Shown one piece after another: positions 45,756 through 55,289 of a stretch of DNA of 64,000 nucleotides (positions are counted from its first letter, which is position 1; each line of letters opens with the position of its first letter). The stretch is from Siphonodentalium dalli (lineage: Eukaryota > Mollusca > Scaphopoda > Gadilida > Siphonodentaliidae). The translations under genes were made by a program, and so were the position numbers. The stretch spans positions 136,713,990-136,777,989 of the forward strand of contig CP136067.1 of NCBI GenBank assembly GCA_032622095.1. The letters run 5' to 3'. The notes beneath the pieces are model-generated. The model ran no database searches and was not told where the DNA came from. It was given only the letters and a program-made list of their open reading frames with translations.

Positions 45756-46253
45756 TTAAAGGTGGATTATCTCTTTGTAAACATGTATTATATATATAGT
45801 TACCGGGGTATAAACTATTAAATCTGATTCGAAGGCTCCTGTCCGGAAATGCTTCTATCGATTAATATTCATTTTATTTCGAATATTTTCTGGTCTAAAA
45901 AGGTGTGGTTGTTTAGCCAACGAACAATAGCGGTTACTGTTAACAGAGACCAGAAAGTTTATGGTGTAATTTTGTCACAAATAAACATTAATTATACTCA
46001 TTATCGCTTATAACTATGGAATAAAACAATACAACCAATCAATCTGAGACATTTGGCGTTCGGTACGTAGCCATAGGAAGAGCCTAATGCTCTCTATCGC
46101 TATATGGTATCACCCGAATGGTCTGTTCTAAAAATATACAAATAAACGGTCCCAATAAAATATTCGAAATAAAATAAATATTAATTGATAGAAGCCTTTC
46201 CGGACAGGGGTCTTCAGTCATATTTGTTATTTAAAGAGATAATCCATCTTTAA
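45756..46253. mobile_element. 500-bp MITE with arms of about 140 bp
   Basis: The left arm 'ttaaaggtggattatctctt', 'ctcctgtccggaaatgcttc' and 'attcattttatttcgaatat' is inverted at 46110-46253. The ends are TTAAAG...CTTTAA. The right end lies about 100 bp before the splice acceptor of the first visible exon of the cysteine-rich gene. No transposase. Confidence 0.75.
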
Positions 46254-46357
46254 CTCGTATTCGAGATACCATGTAAGAACCAAAGGGACGTAATTCTACT
46301 TATTTAGCTCCTTGTAACCCAGAGATTGATGACAAAATATCATGTTTTTTTCTGCAG

Positions 46358-46492
46358 TAAATGGCACAGAATGCACGCCGGGGCTTGCTGCGGCTATTGA
46401 AAAAACTGCCAGTTACTGTTACGACGACAGACTAGGAGCAATGTGTCGCGATGAATGCAAAGCGGCCAAGGAACGTACAGGGCTCGGAGACG
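46358..46492 (+). CDS. Cysteine-rich secreted-type protein, internal exon
   Basis: The exon is bounded by tttttctgcag/ at 46357 and /gtaatt at 46493, both phase 1, and is 135 bp. It encodes NGTECTPGLAAAIEKTASYC, then YDDRLGAMCRDECKAAKERT and GLGDG, with four cysteines. Joined to the next exon in phase 1 it creates GLGD-GE-CPYG with no stop, which supports a real spliced gene. The cysteine spacing (C-x11-12 helical-C-x8-C-x3-C) suggests a compact disulfide fold of the kind found in secreted molluscan proteins. No named family is recognised. A signal peptide exon must lie upstream and I could not place it. Confidence 0.65.
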
Positions 46493-46594
46493 GTAATTCA
46501 ACATTCTGTTTAACTATTTATTTTAGGGACATGGTGTTGAGGAGGGCGGTTGTCTCAACTTTAGCCAAAATGTTCAACAGTTGGAAATTTCACA

Positions 46595-46918
46595 CAGGGA
46601 CGTGGTGACAGGGGGTTTGAATTATGTCTACCCCCCCCCCCTCAACCCAACGTGTGGTAAATATGTTCAACAGTAGCATATTTTTCTATATTTGGTGAAA
46701 AATTTGCTCTGAAATAGCCATCAGTTGAAAAATTCCAACAGTTGGAAACATTCAAAGCTTGATGTACCTGTTGGAAAGTTCCAACCCAAAAACCCAAGGG
46801 GATGGGATAAATATGGAATTCTGTAAACATGGGAGTTTGGTATGATTGAATGGGGAGGGGTGCAGTTTTATATTTCAATGTGGCCACCCCCAATGGGGAC
46901 CCTCTAGCCACGTCCCTG
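46595..46918. mobile_element. hAT-like MITE in the intron
   Basis: It runs from cagggacgtgg to ccacgtccctg, an 11-bp perfect inversion. Flanks atttcaca and attttcac nearly match as an 8-bp target duplication. CAGGGACGT-type ends with 8-bp duplications are a hAT hallmark (family knowledge). The element also repeats 'gttcaacagttggaa'-like words. An alternative boundary is suggested by gaaatttcacaca at both 46584 and 46952. Confidence 0.45.
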
Positions 46919-47274
46919 ATTTTCACGCCTGACACAACACAGCGTTAGTTAGAAATTTCACACAAAATTACGTTAACAATGTTCTCATAGTTTGATTTTT
47001 CAACCGGATTTTAGCGAGCATTTTGTTGTTTTTAGACAAATATTCAGTCGCTTATTTTCCTAATCTTTGTTAAAAACGAGTCTCCTAGAAATTCTGTAGT
47101 TGTTGTAAAAGTGGTGTCAGGAAGATAATAGACCATATCAGGGATATCTAAATTTTAACAGATACATACCCAAACTCCAGGCAGAATTATCTCCCATCGC
47201 TCCGCTGAGATACCACTGCCATAAGGACATTTGGTAAGGATTTCTTACGTGTTCTTATAGTTTTTATGTTTCAG

Positions 47275-47835
47275 GATTAAAATTGCCTATGTCTGCAGGG
47301 GGGGGGGGGGAATTTCCGGCACATATGCCGGGGTGGGTGTGTGGTCAAAGCCACCAACAAGCATTTTTTTCCGCAACTAAAAAAAAATTTCCTGCTTGTT
47401 TTTTTAGTGTTTTGGCAATGAGTTGGGCTTCAAAACCACTTTGAATGAGAGAAATAATGTAATTCTAACTGGTAAACTCACTGCAGGCAGTTATCGTGTT
47501 GTATTTGTTGCAAATTTTGAAATCCAAGATGGCCGCTGGCAGCCATGTTTTTTTGGCCGAATGACCTCAAAATGACTCATTCCTATTTACATGTCCATGT
47601 TAACATCCATGATAAATAGTATGCACAGAAATTCATATACAGCTGTTTACAGTGAATTTCACCCCGCAAATCTCTGTTTTAGTGTTAAAAGGGGGTGGGT
47701 GTAAAAAAATGGTCGGAAAAAACTGCCGAAAACGGAAAAAAATTTGGCGGTGCGGGTACAAAAAATTATCGAAAGGGAAAAAATGCCACACGTGCCTGAA
47801 ATTTTGTTCCGACCCCCCCCCCCTGATGTCTGGCT
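47275..47835 (-). repeat. Dispersed repeat, inverted relative of 1870-2240
   Basis: Reverse-complemented, it shares 'gttgcggaaaaaaatgcttg', 'ccaccccggcatatgtgccg' and 'tttccgaccatttttt' blocks with the element at 1870-2240. The poly-G (about 47299) and poly-C (about 47814) runs also correspond. The copies are diverged by indels. Confidence 0.7.
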
Positions 47836-48036
47836 CAGTTCATATTGTTCTTATCAATATCGAAAGAATTACCATTATTGCTAATTTATTGTTGTCAAAA
47901 TAAGATAATAGGTGACTAAATATAGTTCCGACGATATGTAAAAATAGATGTATCGGTCCGCAAAGTACCATCCTTGTGGCAGTGCTATATCACAGTGATA
48001 TCGTAGGGGGCGCTGCATGGAGTTTGATACATACCT

Positions 48037-48040
<4 letters not shown>

Positions 48041-48086
<46 letters not shown>

Positions 48087-48113
48087 CTTTATATATATAT
48101 ATATATATCCATG
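48041..48113. repeat. (AT)n microsatellite
   Basis: Nearly uninterrupted AT dinucleotides with one 'gcttt' break. It lies just before the duplicated splice acceptor. Confidence 0.9.
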
Positions 48114-48197
48114 TATATAGTTAGTGTATGTTTATATATTTCACAGAGTGTATATCCATGTATATAGTTAGTGTATGTTTATATATTTCACAGAGTG
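48104..48197 (+). repeat. 47-bp tandem duplication containing the 3' splice site
   Basis: The unit tatatccatgtatatagtta...atttcacagagtg occurs at 48104-48150 and 48151-48197. Both copies carry ttcacag/agtg. Only the second, at 48193, joins the exons in frame. Using the first adds 47 bases and shifts the frame. Confidence 0.85.
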
Positions 48198-48462
48198 TCC
48201 ATATGGCAACAATAACGGGTGGACTGAAAAAAAATGCCAAGATGAGTTTGCGATGGGTGGTTGCGGGTACTTCTGCAACGCTAAAAAGGGAGGTTCAATA
48301 AGAGTGGAGAGAATTTACGCAATTGGCCAGGTGTGTTGTGGTTCATGCCGTACATGTAACAAAGGACGAAGAGGATTCGAAGAAGAAGAGGACTTTCAGA
48401 CGAGGAAACTGGACGACATTTATAATGAACTGCGCGAGCTTATCAGTGAAATGGATGTGTAA
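48194..48462 (+). CDS. Cysteine-rich secreted-type protein, last exon
   Basis: The exon begins after the acceptor cag at 48191-48193 and ends TAA (48460-48462). It encodes (G)ECPYGNNNGWTEKKCQDEF, AMGGCGYFCNAKKGGSIRVE and RIYAIGQVCCGSCRTCNKGR. The cysteine pattern is C-x9-C-x8-C-x3-C-x18-CC-x2-C-x2-C: eight cysteines, making twelve with the previous exon. The CCGSCRTC end is reminiscent of ShKT-like domains, but the spacing does not match well. A charged tail RGFEEEEDFQTRKLDDIYNE then LRELISEMDV is predicted helical and may be a coiled coil. The function is unknown. Confidence 0.7.
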
Positions 48463-48481
48463 GACTTGACATTTTATTTAA

Positions 48482-48688
48482 CCCTTTCAGTGCCAAGTCC
48501 GATTTTTGTATCAACCCATATTTCCTTGATCATTTTTCAAATTTATTGATTATAATAATGTGATACATTGATGGAAAGAGCTCTTAGAGCTCTTTCCATC
48601 AATGTATCACATTATTATAATCAATAAATTTGAAAAATGATCAAGGAAATATGGGTTGATACAAAAATTGGACTTGGCACTGAAAGGG
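48482..48688. mobile_element. 207-bp near-perfect palindromic MITE flanked by TTAA
   Basis: TTAA lies at 48478-48481 and 48689-48692. The ends are CCCTTTCAGTGCCAAGTCC and its complement. The whole element folds on itself around 48585 (aaagagctcttagagctctt) with hardly a mismatch. It starts 19 bp after the stop codon of the cysteine-rich gene and carries aataaa (48623-48628), so it probably forms part of that gene's 3' UTR. It is piggyBac-type by target and ends. Confidence 0.85.
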
Positions 48689-48716
48689 TTAAAGATGTAT
48701 TCAGGTTTATAATTAA

Positions 48717-48983
48717 CCCTTTCATGACTGGAGCATCTTGAAATTTTTCGAAAAGCCAGAACCAATAATGCAATCTCTTATATGTGAGAATCACCAACAG
48801 GAAGCCTCTCAGTGACAATGCATTCTCTTATATGTGCGAGTCTCCCATATTTAAGAGAATATACATTGGCCCAACAATAATTACCTTAACCCTGTGAGCC
48901 ATATGGGAGACTCGCATATCTAACAAAATGCACTGGCACAGGGTCTTTAATGCTGAACCAGCGCTGATCCCGCCATTAAAGGC
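48717..48983. mobile_element. Second piggyBac-type MITE, diverged
   Basis: TTAA lies at 48713-48716 and 48984-48987, with ends CCCTTTCAT and ATTAAAGGC. The interior has degenerate 'caatgcattctcttatatgt' and 'gcgagtctcccatat' hairpins, related to the module at 11493-11721. A relative of its right part lies at 61010-61092. A lone end, ttaaccctttctgtaat, follows at 49019. Confidence 0.65.
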
Positions 48984-48987
48984 TTAA

Positions 48988-49404
48988 AGCTCCAGTTCCA
49001 CAACAACATGCGAATCTAATTAACCCTTTCTGTAATAAATGGATTCTCCCATTCAGTTATAAAAGTATACATAGGAACAAGTCTATTATTCATTTGGAGG
49101 GATGTTAAGTATAATGAGCAGACGACAGTAAGACGAAATTATAACAAAAGTGCAGAATAATTCCTATTAGTTGGTGGGAAATGTTTAGATAAAAAGGAAC
49201 TACTCCTCAATACAAGAGCAGAAGGATTCATATTTTTTCGTGGAAAATGTTCAGATGCGTCTGATCGGATTGAGTACCTTTAAGAACTGTTCAAATAATA
49301 ATACGTCGTTTGTTGAACTTATTATCTGAAAATTTCCCACCAATGAATATGAATCCTTCAGCACTGGTATAAATTGTTCCCAGTCTGCCGTCTGCGTATA
49401 TTAC
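48988..49404. other. Unassigned DNA
   Basis: It contains the isolated MITE end at 49019 and a weak inversion between 49180-49240 and 49320-49360 (tggtgggaaatgtt / aatttcccaccaatg). No gene. Confidence 0.45.
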
Positions 49405-50246
49405 ACTAGCAGGTTAGCCCGCCACTGGCGGCATTCGTCCCATGGCTTTGTTTCAGAAACATGACATTTTTGTAATTATTTTGTTTTTATTTATTTTTGT
49501 TTTTTATTTTTGAATATGAATTTAATGTTTTTTAAATTTAATATATTTTGTTTCTGAATTGTTTTTTTATTTTTTATTTGTTTTAATTTTAAATTGTTTT
49601 AATGAATTTTTTTGTTTCTGGCGGAAAAATTTACCCGTAGAAATCCCCCCTTCCTAGGAACGACAGACAACGCATTCTTTGTTTCGTGAAATCTCTCTAC
49701 GATAACATTGCATTGAATTTAAAACAAACGCTCCCCGTCGGGAAATCTGTCTTCGGGTCGTTGTTGTTGGCATCACGGCTCCCCGAAAACTCTCACATTG
49801 CCGAAAACGTGCATTTAGTAATATCGTTGTTGTTGATATTTACGGCTTGGGGGCTATTTTCTTATTTAGCAAGTTTGAGCTCAATCGGTTCGAGTCTATA
49901 AAGGACACACACATATATATGACACTTCCCGTAGGTAGCAAGTTTGAGCTCAATCGGCATTCCCTGGAATTTCCCAGTCAATATTTAGCAAGTTTGAGCT
50001 CAATCGGTTCGAGTCTATAAAGGACACACTCATATATATATGACACTTCCCGTAGGTAGCAAGTTTGAGCTCAATCGGCATTCCCTGGAATTTCCCAGTC
50101 ACCAACGCGGCGTAATTTTGGTACATATATAGAGACCAATTGTCCATCGGCTGTCATGTGTAGTAAAGATGTCTTATAAGCCGACATTGCCGTGGGGATG
50201 CCCGTTCCTACACGCGTTTTCGATTCTATGAAGTACCCACATATAT

Positions 50247-50281
<35 letters not shown>

Positions 50282-50305
50282 CGGAAGTCTCAAATTATAT
50301 AGTAG
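49405..50305 (+). mobile_element. Modular element E6
   Basis: The head actagcaggttagcccgcca is at 49405. A T-rich middle follows. Three core units of gcaagtttgagctcaatcgg with 'tcgagtctataaaggacaca' lie at 49865-50095. It then reads 'ttgccgtggggatgcccgtt', a (TA)n tract at about 50256-50281 and the tail 'gtctcaaattatatag'. It is closely related to E3 and E4 but without the 223-bp amplification. Confidence 0.65.
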
Positions 50306-51019
50306 ACTAGCAGGTTAGCCCGCCACCGGCGGCTTGTCTGAAACATGACATTTTTTTATATATTTTTTAAATTTTTAGCTCCACGCGTTTCAATAAGAAA
50401 AATTTGTACCCGGTAGCTCCACCAGTTTCGAGATCTGGTCTGCGTATGCGCGAAGCTGGCGTCGCACGGGCTCGACGACCCGATAAAATTTGTACCCGCG
50501 CAAGATACATTCACATGCCAAATTTCAAGTCGATAGCTCCACCCGTTTCCGAGATCTCGTCTGCGCATGCGCTGCACGGGCGTCGCACGGGCTCGGCGAC
50601 CCGATCAAATTTGTACCCGGCGCAAGATACATTCACATAGCAAATTTCAAATCGATAGCTCCACCCGTTTCCGAGATCTCGTCTGCGCATGCGCTGCACG
50701 GGCGTCGCACGGGCTCGCCAATACGACAACGACCACCGCCTGGTCAAACTACACACACGTACCAAGTTTCGTCCCGATCGGTCGAGAATCGTAGATTTGT
50801 ATGAAGTACAACACACACACAAACATAAATATATAAGAGAGATATGTAAATTAGATAGATTGTATCAAAATATATAGGAGATATATGTAAATGATCTACA
50901 CACCATTACTGGTGTTTGTCAAAGTTTAGTGGGGTATATCAATACTCATTCACGATCATATCATTGAGGTCCGGAGGGTGTGGGCTATCTCTCGAATACA
51001 CGGAGTTCTCAAAATATAT
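50306..51019 (+). mobile_element. Modular element E7 (three 122-bp cores)
   Basis: A shortened head (cgccaccggcggcttgtc) leads into 122-bp cores at 50441, 50563 and 50685 with 'gcgcatgcgctgcacgggcg'. The right flank is 'accaagtttcgtcccgatcg', then (CACA)n and 'tatataagagagatatgtaa', and the tail gttctcaaaatatatag. It combines an E3-type head with E1-type cores, so heads and cores are exchangeable. Confidence 0.65.
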
Positions 51020-51629
51020 AGAAGAGATTGGAAGATTCCAGTAGGTTTATAACGGTATATCTGGGGAGAAATCTGATGCTATATTCGTGATTATCTGGGA
51101 TGATTTCGGTATATACTGTAAAAACAAAGCGCGCCATCCGTGCTCGCAGGGAATAAATTTCGAGCGATAACGTTTGCGTAAATACGAAATTGTGAGTGTT
51201 GGTTTGTAACCGGGATTTCGGAGAAGCATTATGCCTATAACTACCCCCCTAAGCCCTGACCTAAGTGTCATACATACTATAACAATGATGTTGTAAGAGC
51301 TCCAATAAATCTCCCCGCATAGGCAAGCACTCAATGTTCCCGTATAACTATGCAGATGCTAATAACGTTGCATGGGAAACAGACGCTCTTTATAGAGATG
51401 CGCCAAAAACAAACGCTCATTAAATAATCACTTGATTAACCCACGCCGTGCCTTTGTGGTGATTTGAGATTGGAGAACGGGTGCTCTGAGCTTCTCTAAA
51501 CCGCGACCACGGTCGTGTCGGTGGGATTTGACACTTACATAGGAAGTTTGAGCTCAATATGTACACGCGTTTTGGATTCTATGAAGTACCCACACACATA
51601 TATACGAAGTCTCAAAATATATAGTATAG
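51020..51629 (+). repeat. Segment shared with 36120-36583 and 52790-53260
   Basis: 'gattccagtag(g/c)tttataa', 'gcgcgccatccgtgctcgca', 'gagcgataacgtttgcgt', 'agacgctctttatagagatg' and 'cccacgccgtgcctttg' occur in the same order at 36130-36475. The middle 51180-51330 ('gtgagtgttggtttgtaacc') is absent there but present at 52965-53115. It ends with the common tail 'aagtctcaaaatatatag'. Confidence 0.7.
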
Positions 51630-52447
51630 ACTAGCAGGTTAGCCCGCCACCGGCGGCTTGTCCGAAACATGACATTTTTATATATATATTTTTAATTTTT
51701 AGCTCCACGCGTTTCAATAAGAAAAATTTGTACCCGGTAGCTCCACCAGTTTCCGAGATCTGGTCTGCGCATGCAAATTTGTACCCGGCGCAAGATACAT
51801 TCACATGCCAAATTTCAAGTCGATAGCTCCACCCGTTTCCGAGATCTCGTCTGCGCATGCGCTGCACGGGCGTCGCACGGGCTCGGCGACCCGATAAAAT
51901 TTGTACCCGGCGCAAGATACATTCATATAGCAAATTTCAAGTCGATAGCTCCACCCGTTTCCGAGATCTCGTCTGCGTATGCGCTGCACGGGCGTCGCAC
52001 GGGCTCGGCGACCCGATCAAATTTGTACCCGGCGCAAGATACATTCACATAGCAAATTTCAAGTCGATAGCTCCACCCGTTTCCGAGATCTCGTCTGCGC
52101 ATGAGCTGCACGGGCGTCGCACGGGTTCGCCAATACGACAACGACCACCGCCTGGTCAAACTACAAACACGTACCAAGTTTCGTCCCGATCGGTCGAGAA
52201 TCGTAGATTTGTATGAAGTACAACACACACACAAACATAAATATATAAGAGAGATATGTAAATTAGATAGATTGTATTAAAATATATAGGAGAGATATGT
52301 AAATGATCTACACACCATTACTGGTGTTTGTCAAAGTTTAGTGGGGTATATCAATACTCATTCACGATCATATCATTGAGGTCCGGAGGGTGTGGGCTAT
52401 CTCTCGAATACAAGGAGTTCTCAAAATATATAGAAGAGATAGATAGT
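51630..52447 (+). mobile_element. Modular element E8 (122-bp cores)
   Basis: The head is as in E7. The cores are about 51768 (shortened), 51853, 51975 and 52097. The right flank is followed by (CACA)n, a section nearly identical to 50810-51010 and the tail gttctcaaaatatatag. E7 and E8 are close relatives. Confidence 0.65.
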
Positions 52448-52790
52448 ACTAGCAGGTTAGCCCGCCACCGGCGGCTTGTCCGAAATATGACATTTTTTTA
52501 TTTATTTTTTTAAATTTTTAGCTCCACGCGTTTCAATAAGAAAAATTTGTACCCGGTAGCTCCACCCGTTTCCGAGATCTGGTCTGCGCATGCGCGAAGC
52601 TGGCGTCGCACGGGCTCGGCGACCCGATAAAATTCGTATCCGGGGCAAGATACATTCACATACCAAATTTCAAGTCGATAGCTCCACCCGTTTCGATATC
52701 TCGTCTGCGCATGCGCTGCACGGGCGTCGCACGGGCTCGCCAATACGACAGCGACGACCACCTTGTCTGATGCAAAAGACGAAATTGTGA
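52448..52790 (+). mobile_element. Modular element E9, truncated
   Basis: Head at 52448, two cores (52586 and 52706) and a curtailed right flank. It then joins the 52790-53260 segment without microsatellite or tail. Confidence 0.6.
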
Positions 52791-53260
52791 GTGTTGGTCA
52801 ATAGTCCCCGTCGTGAACCCCATCCTCGCAAAGAGCGGACAGTCAATTAATCCCGTCGTGAACCTCCATCACCAACGCGACGTAAACATGTGTTGCGTTC
52901 TAAAAATAGGAAAGCGCTTTCTCTCTGCATAATAAATTTTGAGCGATAACGTTTGCGTAAATACGAAATTGTGAGTGTTGGTTTGTAACCGGGATTTCTG
53001 AGAAGCATTATGCCTATAACTACCCCCCCCCCCCCCTACGCCCTGACCTAAGTGTCATACATAATATAACGATGATGTTGTAAGAGTACTATGGCATCCA
53101 ATAAATCTCCCCGCATAGGAAAGCACTCAATGTTCCCGTATAACTCTGCAGATGCTAATAACGTTGAATGGGAAACAGACGCTCTTTATAGCGATGCGTC
53201 AAAAACAAACGCTCATTAAATAATCACTTGATTAACCCACGCCGTGCCTTTGCGGTGATT
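52791..53260 (+). repeat. Third copy of the 51180-51440 segment
   Basis: 'gtgagtgttggtttgtaacc', 'gaagcattatgcctataact', a poly-C run (about 53022-53036) and 'aatcacttgattaacccacg' match 51188-51445. It is preceded by 'ccccgtcgtgaac' repeated twice. Confidence 0.65.
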
Positions 53261-54188
53261 TGGGAGTGTATAAATGGTGCTCAGAGCTAGAAAATCATTT
53301 GTGATATCATATATTCACTTTTATTCATTATTTTGTGATAACGGCGCCCCATACAGAAACAATGGTTCTGAAATTGTATCCCGTATTTGGAACCATTAGG
53401 TAACATATAACTAAATTTAGTCCAAGTTAGAACCAGAAGATGGAACCAAATTGTTCATTTAAGTTATAGTTTGGTTCTATGAAGAAACAAATTTATGATG
53501 GAACCAAAGAAGAGTAAACCAAAGTGCTTTGTTCTATGTTTGTATTTGTTTCTCCGGGGAACTTTTCTCTTAGAGTGCGCTATCCTGACACAAATTCAAA
53601 ACGTATTAAAACTTCCGCTTTTTTAAAGTCGATATCTTGCTATCAATGAGCTCACATATACGATTTAATTATATTCTGGTATAGACCACATACATATTTG
53701 TTATTTTATGGTGTTAAATCACACAAGGCATCTTTAAAGACACACATACTTTTCGAGTCACTGATTATTTTTGTATAGTGCCTTGATGTACGGTTTTAAT
53801 AACAATCTATGCCATAAAAATGATTAAAATACTATAATACATCACCATTTGAAACGTCTGTGTCTGAGTAGATGCCCATAGAGAGAGAAATCGAAAACAG
53901 CTGAAATATTAGAAAGATTCCCCCTTATGGCTTCCAGAATGCAACATAATTAATACTGATAATGTATTTTCAATGGCAGGGGAAGAACTCTATATTTTAA
54001 GATATAGAGTTATTTCTCTTCCATTGAAAATAATGAAACTTGATCACAGAACACAAGTCGATATCTCAACAAAAACAACATTGTTATACGTGCATGTGCG
54101 TTTTATAATAAGTTTGTCATTCATATATCCCATAACAGGTTACCTCCGAGGGAACGGATTGAAAATTTTGAAATTAACGCACAATTAG
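53261..54188. other. Unassigned DNA
   Basis: 53340-53580 has several 'gttctatg/aaccaaa' words in both orientations, perhaps a decayed small transposon. 53970-54010 has a short inversion around the words 'ggaagaact...tataga'. No gene. Confidence 0.4.
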
Positions 54189-54452
54189 TGTCTGAATAGC
54201 GAGGCCCCATCATACTTGGCAGACTTGATTTCTCGATATGTTCCTCCGCGGCCTCTGCGATCTGAAATTTCTCACAGCCTTGTGTTTGTACCGGGTGACC
54301 TCGTAACAGCTGGTGACCGGGCCTTTTCCGTGGCTTCACCATTTCTCTGGAATAAATTGCCTGATCACTTGAGGGCACCCCAGTCGCTCAAAATGTTCAC
54401 ATCTAAACTTAAAACGTATCTGTTTCAACGTGTGTATCATCCGACCCACTGA
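54189..54452 (+). pseudogene. Non-LTR retrotransposon fragment: RT C-terminal tail
   Basis: The frame opening at 54189 reads CLNSEAPSYLADLISRYVPP, then RPLRSEISH, a short linker, and GDRAFSVASPFLWNKLPDHL followed by RAPQSLKMFTSKLKTYLFQR. This is the characteristic L2/CR1-type ending (Y L .. L ... Y ... R . LRS ... RAFS.AAP.LWN.LP..LR). Stop at 54450-54452. Upstream RT is missing, so the copy is 5' truncated. A 3' UTR-like 'attattattataacac' follows near 54583. Confidence 0.85.
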
Positions 54453-55280
54453 TGGTAGCCAGATGAGCAGCTCATTGTACATAATTGATATTTCTTACTA
54501 TGTTCTAATCATCATTGTATATGTATTGATGTAAAGCCTAAGAGCTCTATAAGGATTTACGGCATTAAACTAAATTTATTATTATTATAACACAATATAT
54601 CCTTATAACATGACGGTGGTTTTCTTAAAAAACAGCTATATAATGTGTGTGATTATAATAATAATAAACTAGAGGTTAGATTCCATGGAATCAGATATAC
54701 GTCCGTGGTATCCCATTCCATGTGTGTGTTATGCGTATAGGTGTGTTCCTCTTCACGCGAATGCATATTGGTGTTTTGTGATCCGATGGGGAACTTGCAT
54801 TGACATTTCTAAATAAGATATATATTCCAAAGGTGTATGTCATTTGGTTCGACCCACCGTGGATGCTTAATGACAGTCTATTGCATCATGGTCGTGACCA
54901 ACTGAGCCACCATTCATCCCAGCCAATCAGTTCATTTTTATCCGGTAAGGATATATTTTAGAGCTAATTATAACCCCTCCCCAAGACGCCCATATCAATT
55001 TCAACGGTCACGAAATTAGGCATGTCTGATTATAGCGTAATCGACATGTAGATCAAAGGGTGCAAAGCATATTAATGTACCGTAACTCTGTTATTTCACA
55101 TTTATTGGATAGTTCTTTCAGTTTCTGATTCAGAATCTTTTAGTTTGAATGGCGGAGGAAAGACCGCTTGGTTAATTAATTAATTAGTATTTCAGTGCGT
55201 CATCGCTACACTATAGTCATATAGTCATTAACGTCTTTGTAGTAGAGTTAACTGTAATCGAGAGATAACTATATCACAAT
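54453..55280. other. LINE 3' region and unassigned DNA
   Basis: The first 150 bases are probably the 3' UTR of the fragment above. An (ATA)n tract lies near 54656. Otherwise no gene or repeat is recognised. Confidence 0.4.
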
Positions 55281-55289
55281 CGATAATGC

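Larger units (their letters stand above)
46493..48193 (+). other. Intron of the cysteine-rich gene
   Basis: A 1.7-kb GT-AG intron, phase 1 at both ends. It contains a hAT-like MITE, a dispersed repeat shared with 1870-2240, one inverted 'gccatcttggat' unit, an (AT)n tract and a duplicated acceptor. Otherwise there is no coding sequence. Confidence 0.6.
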
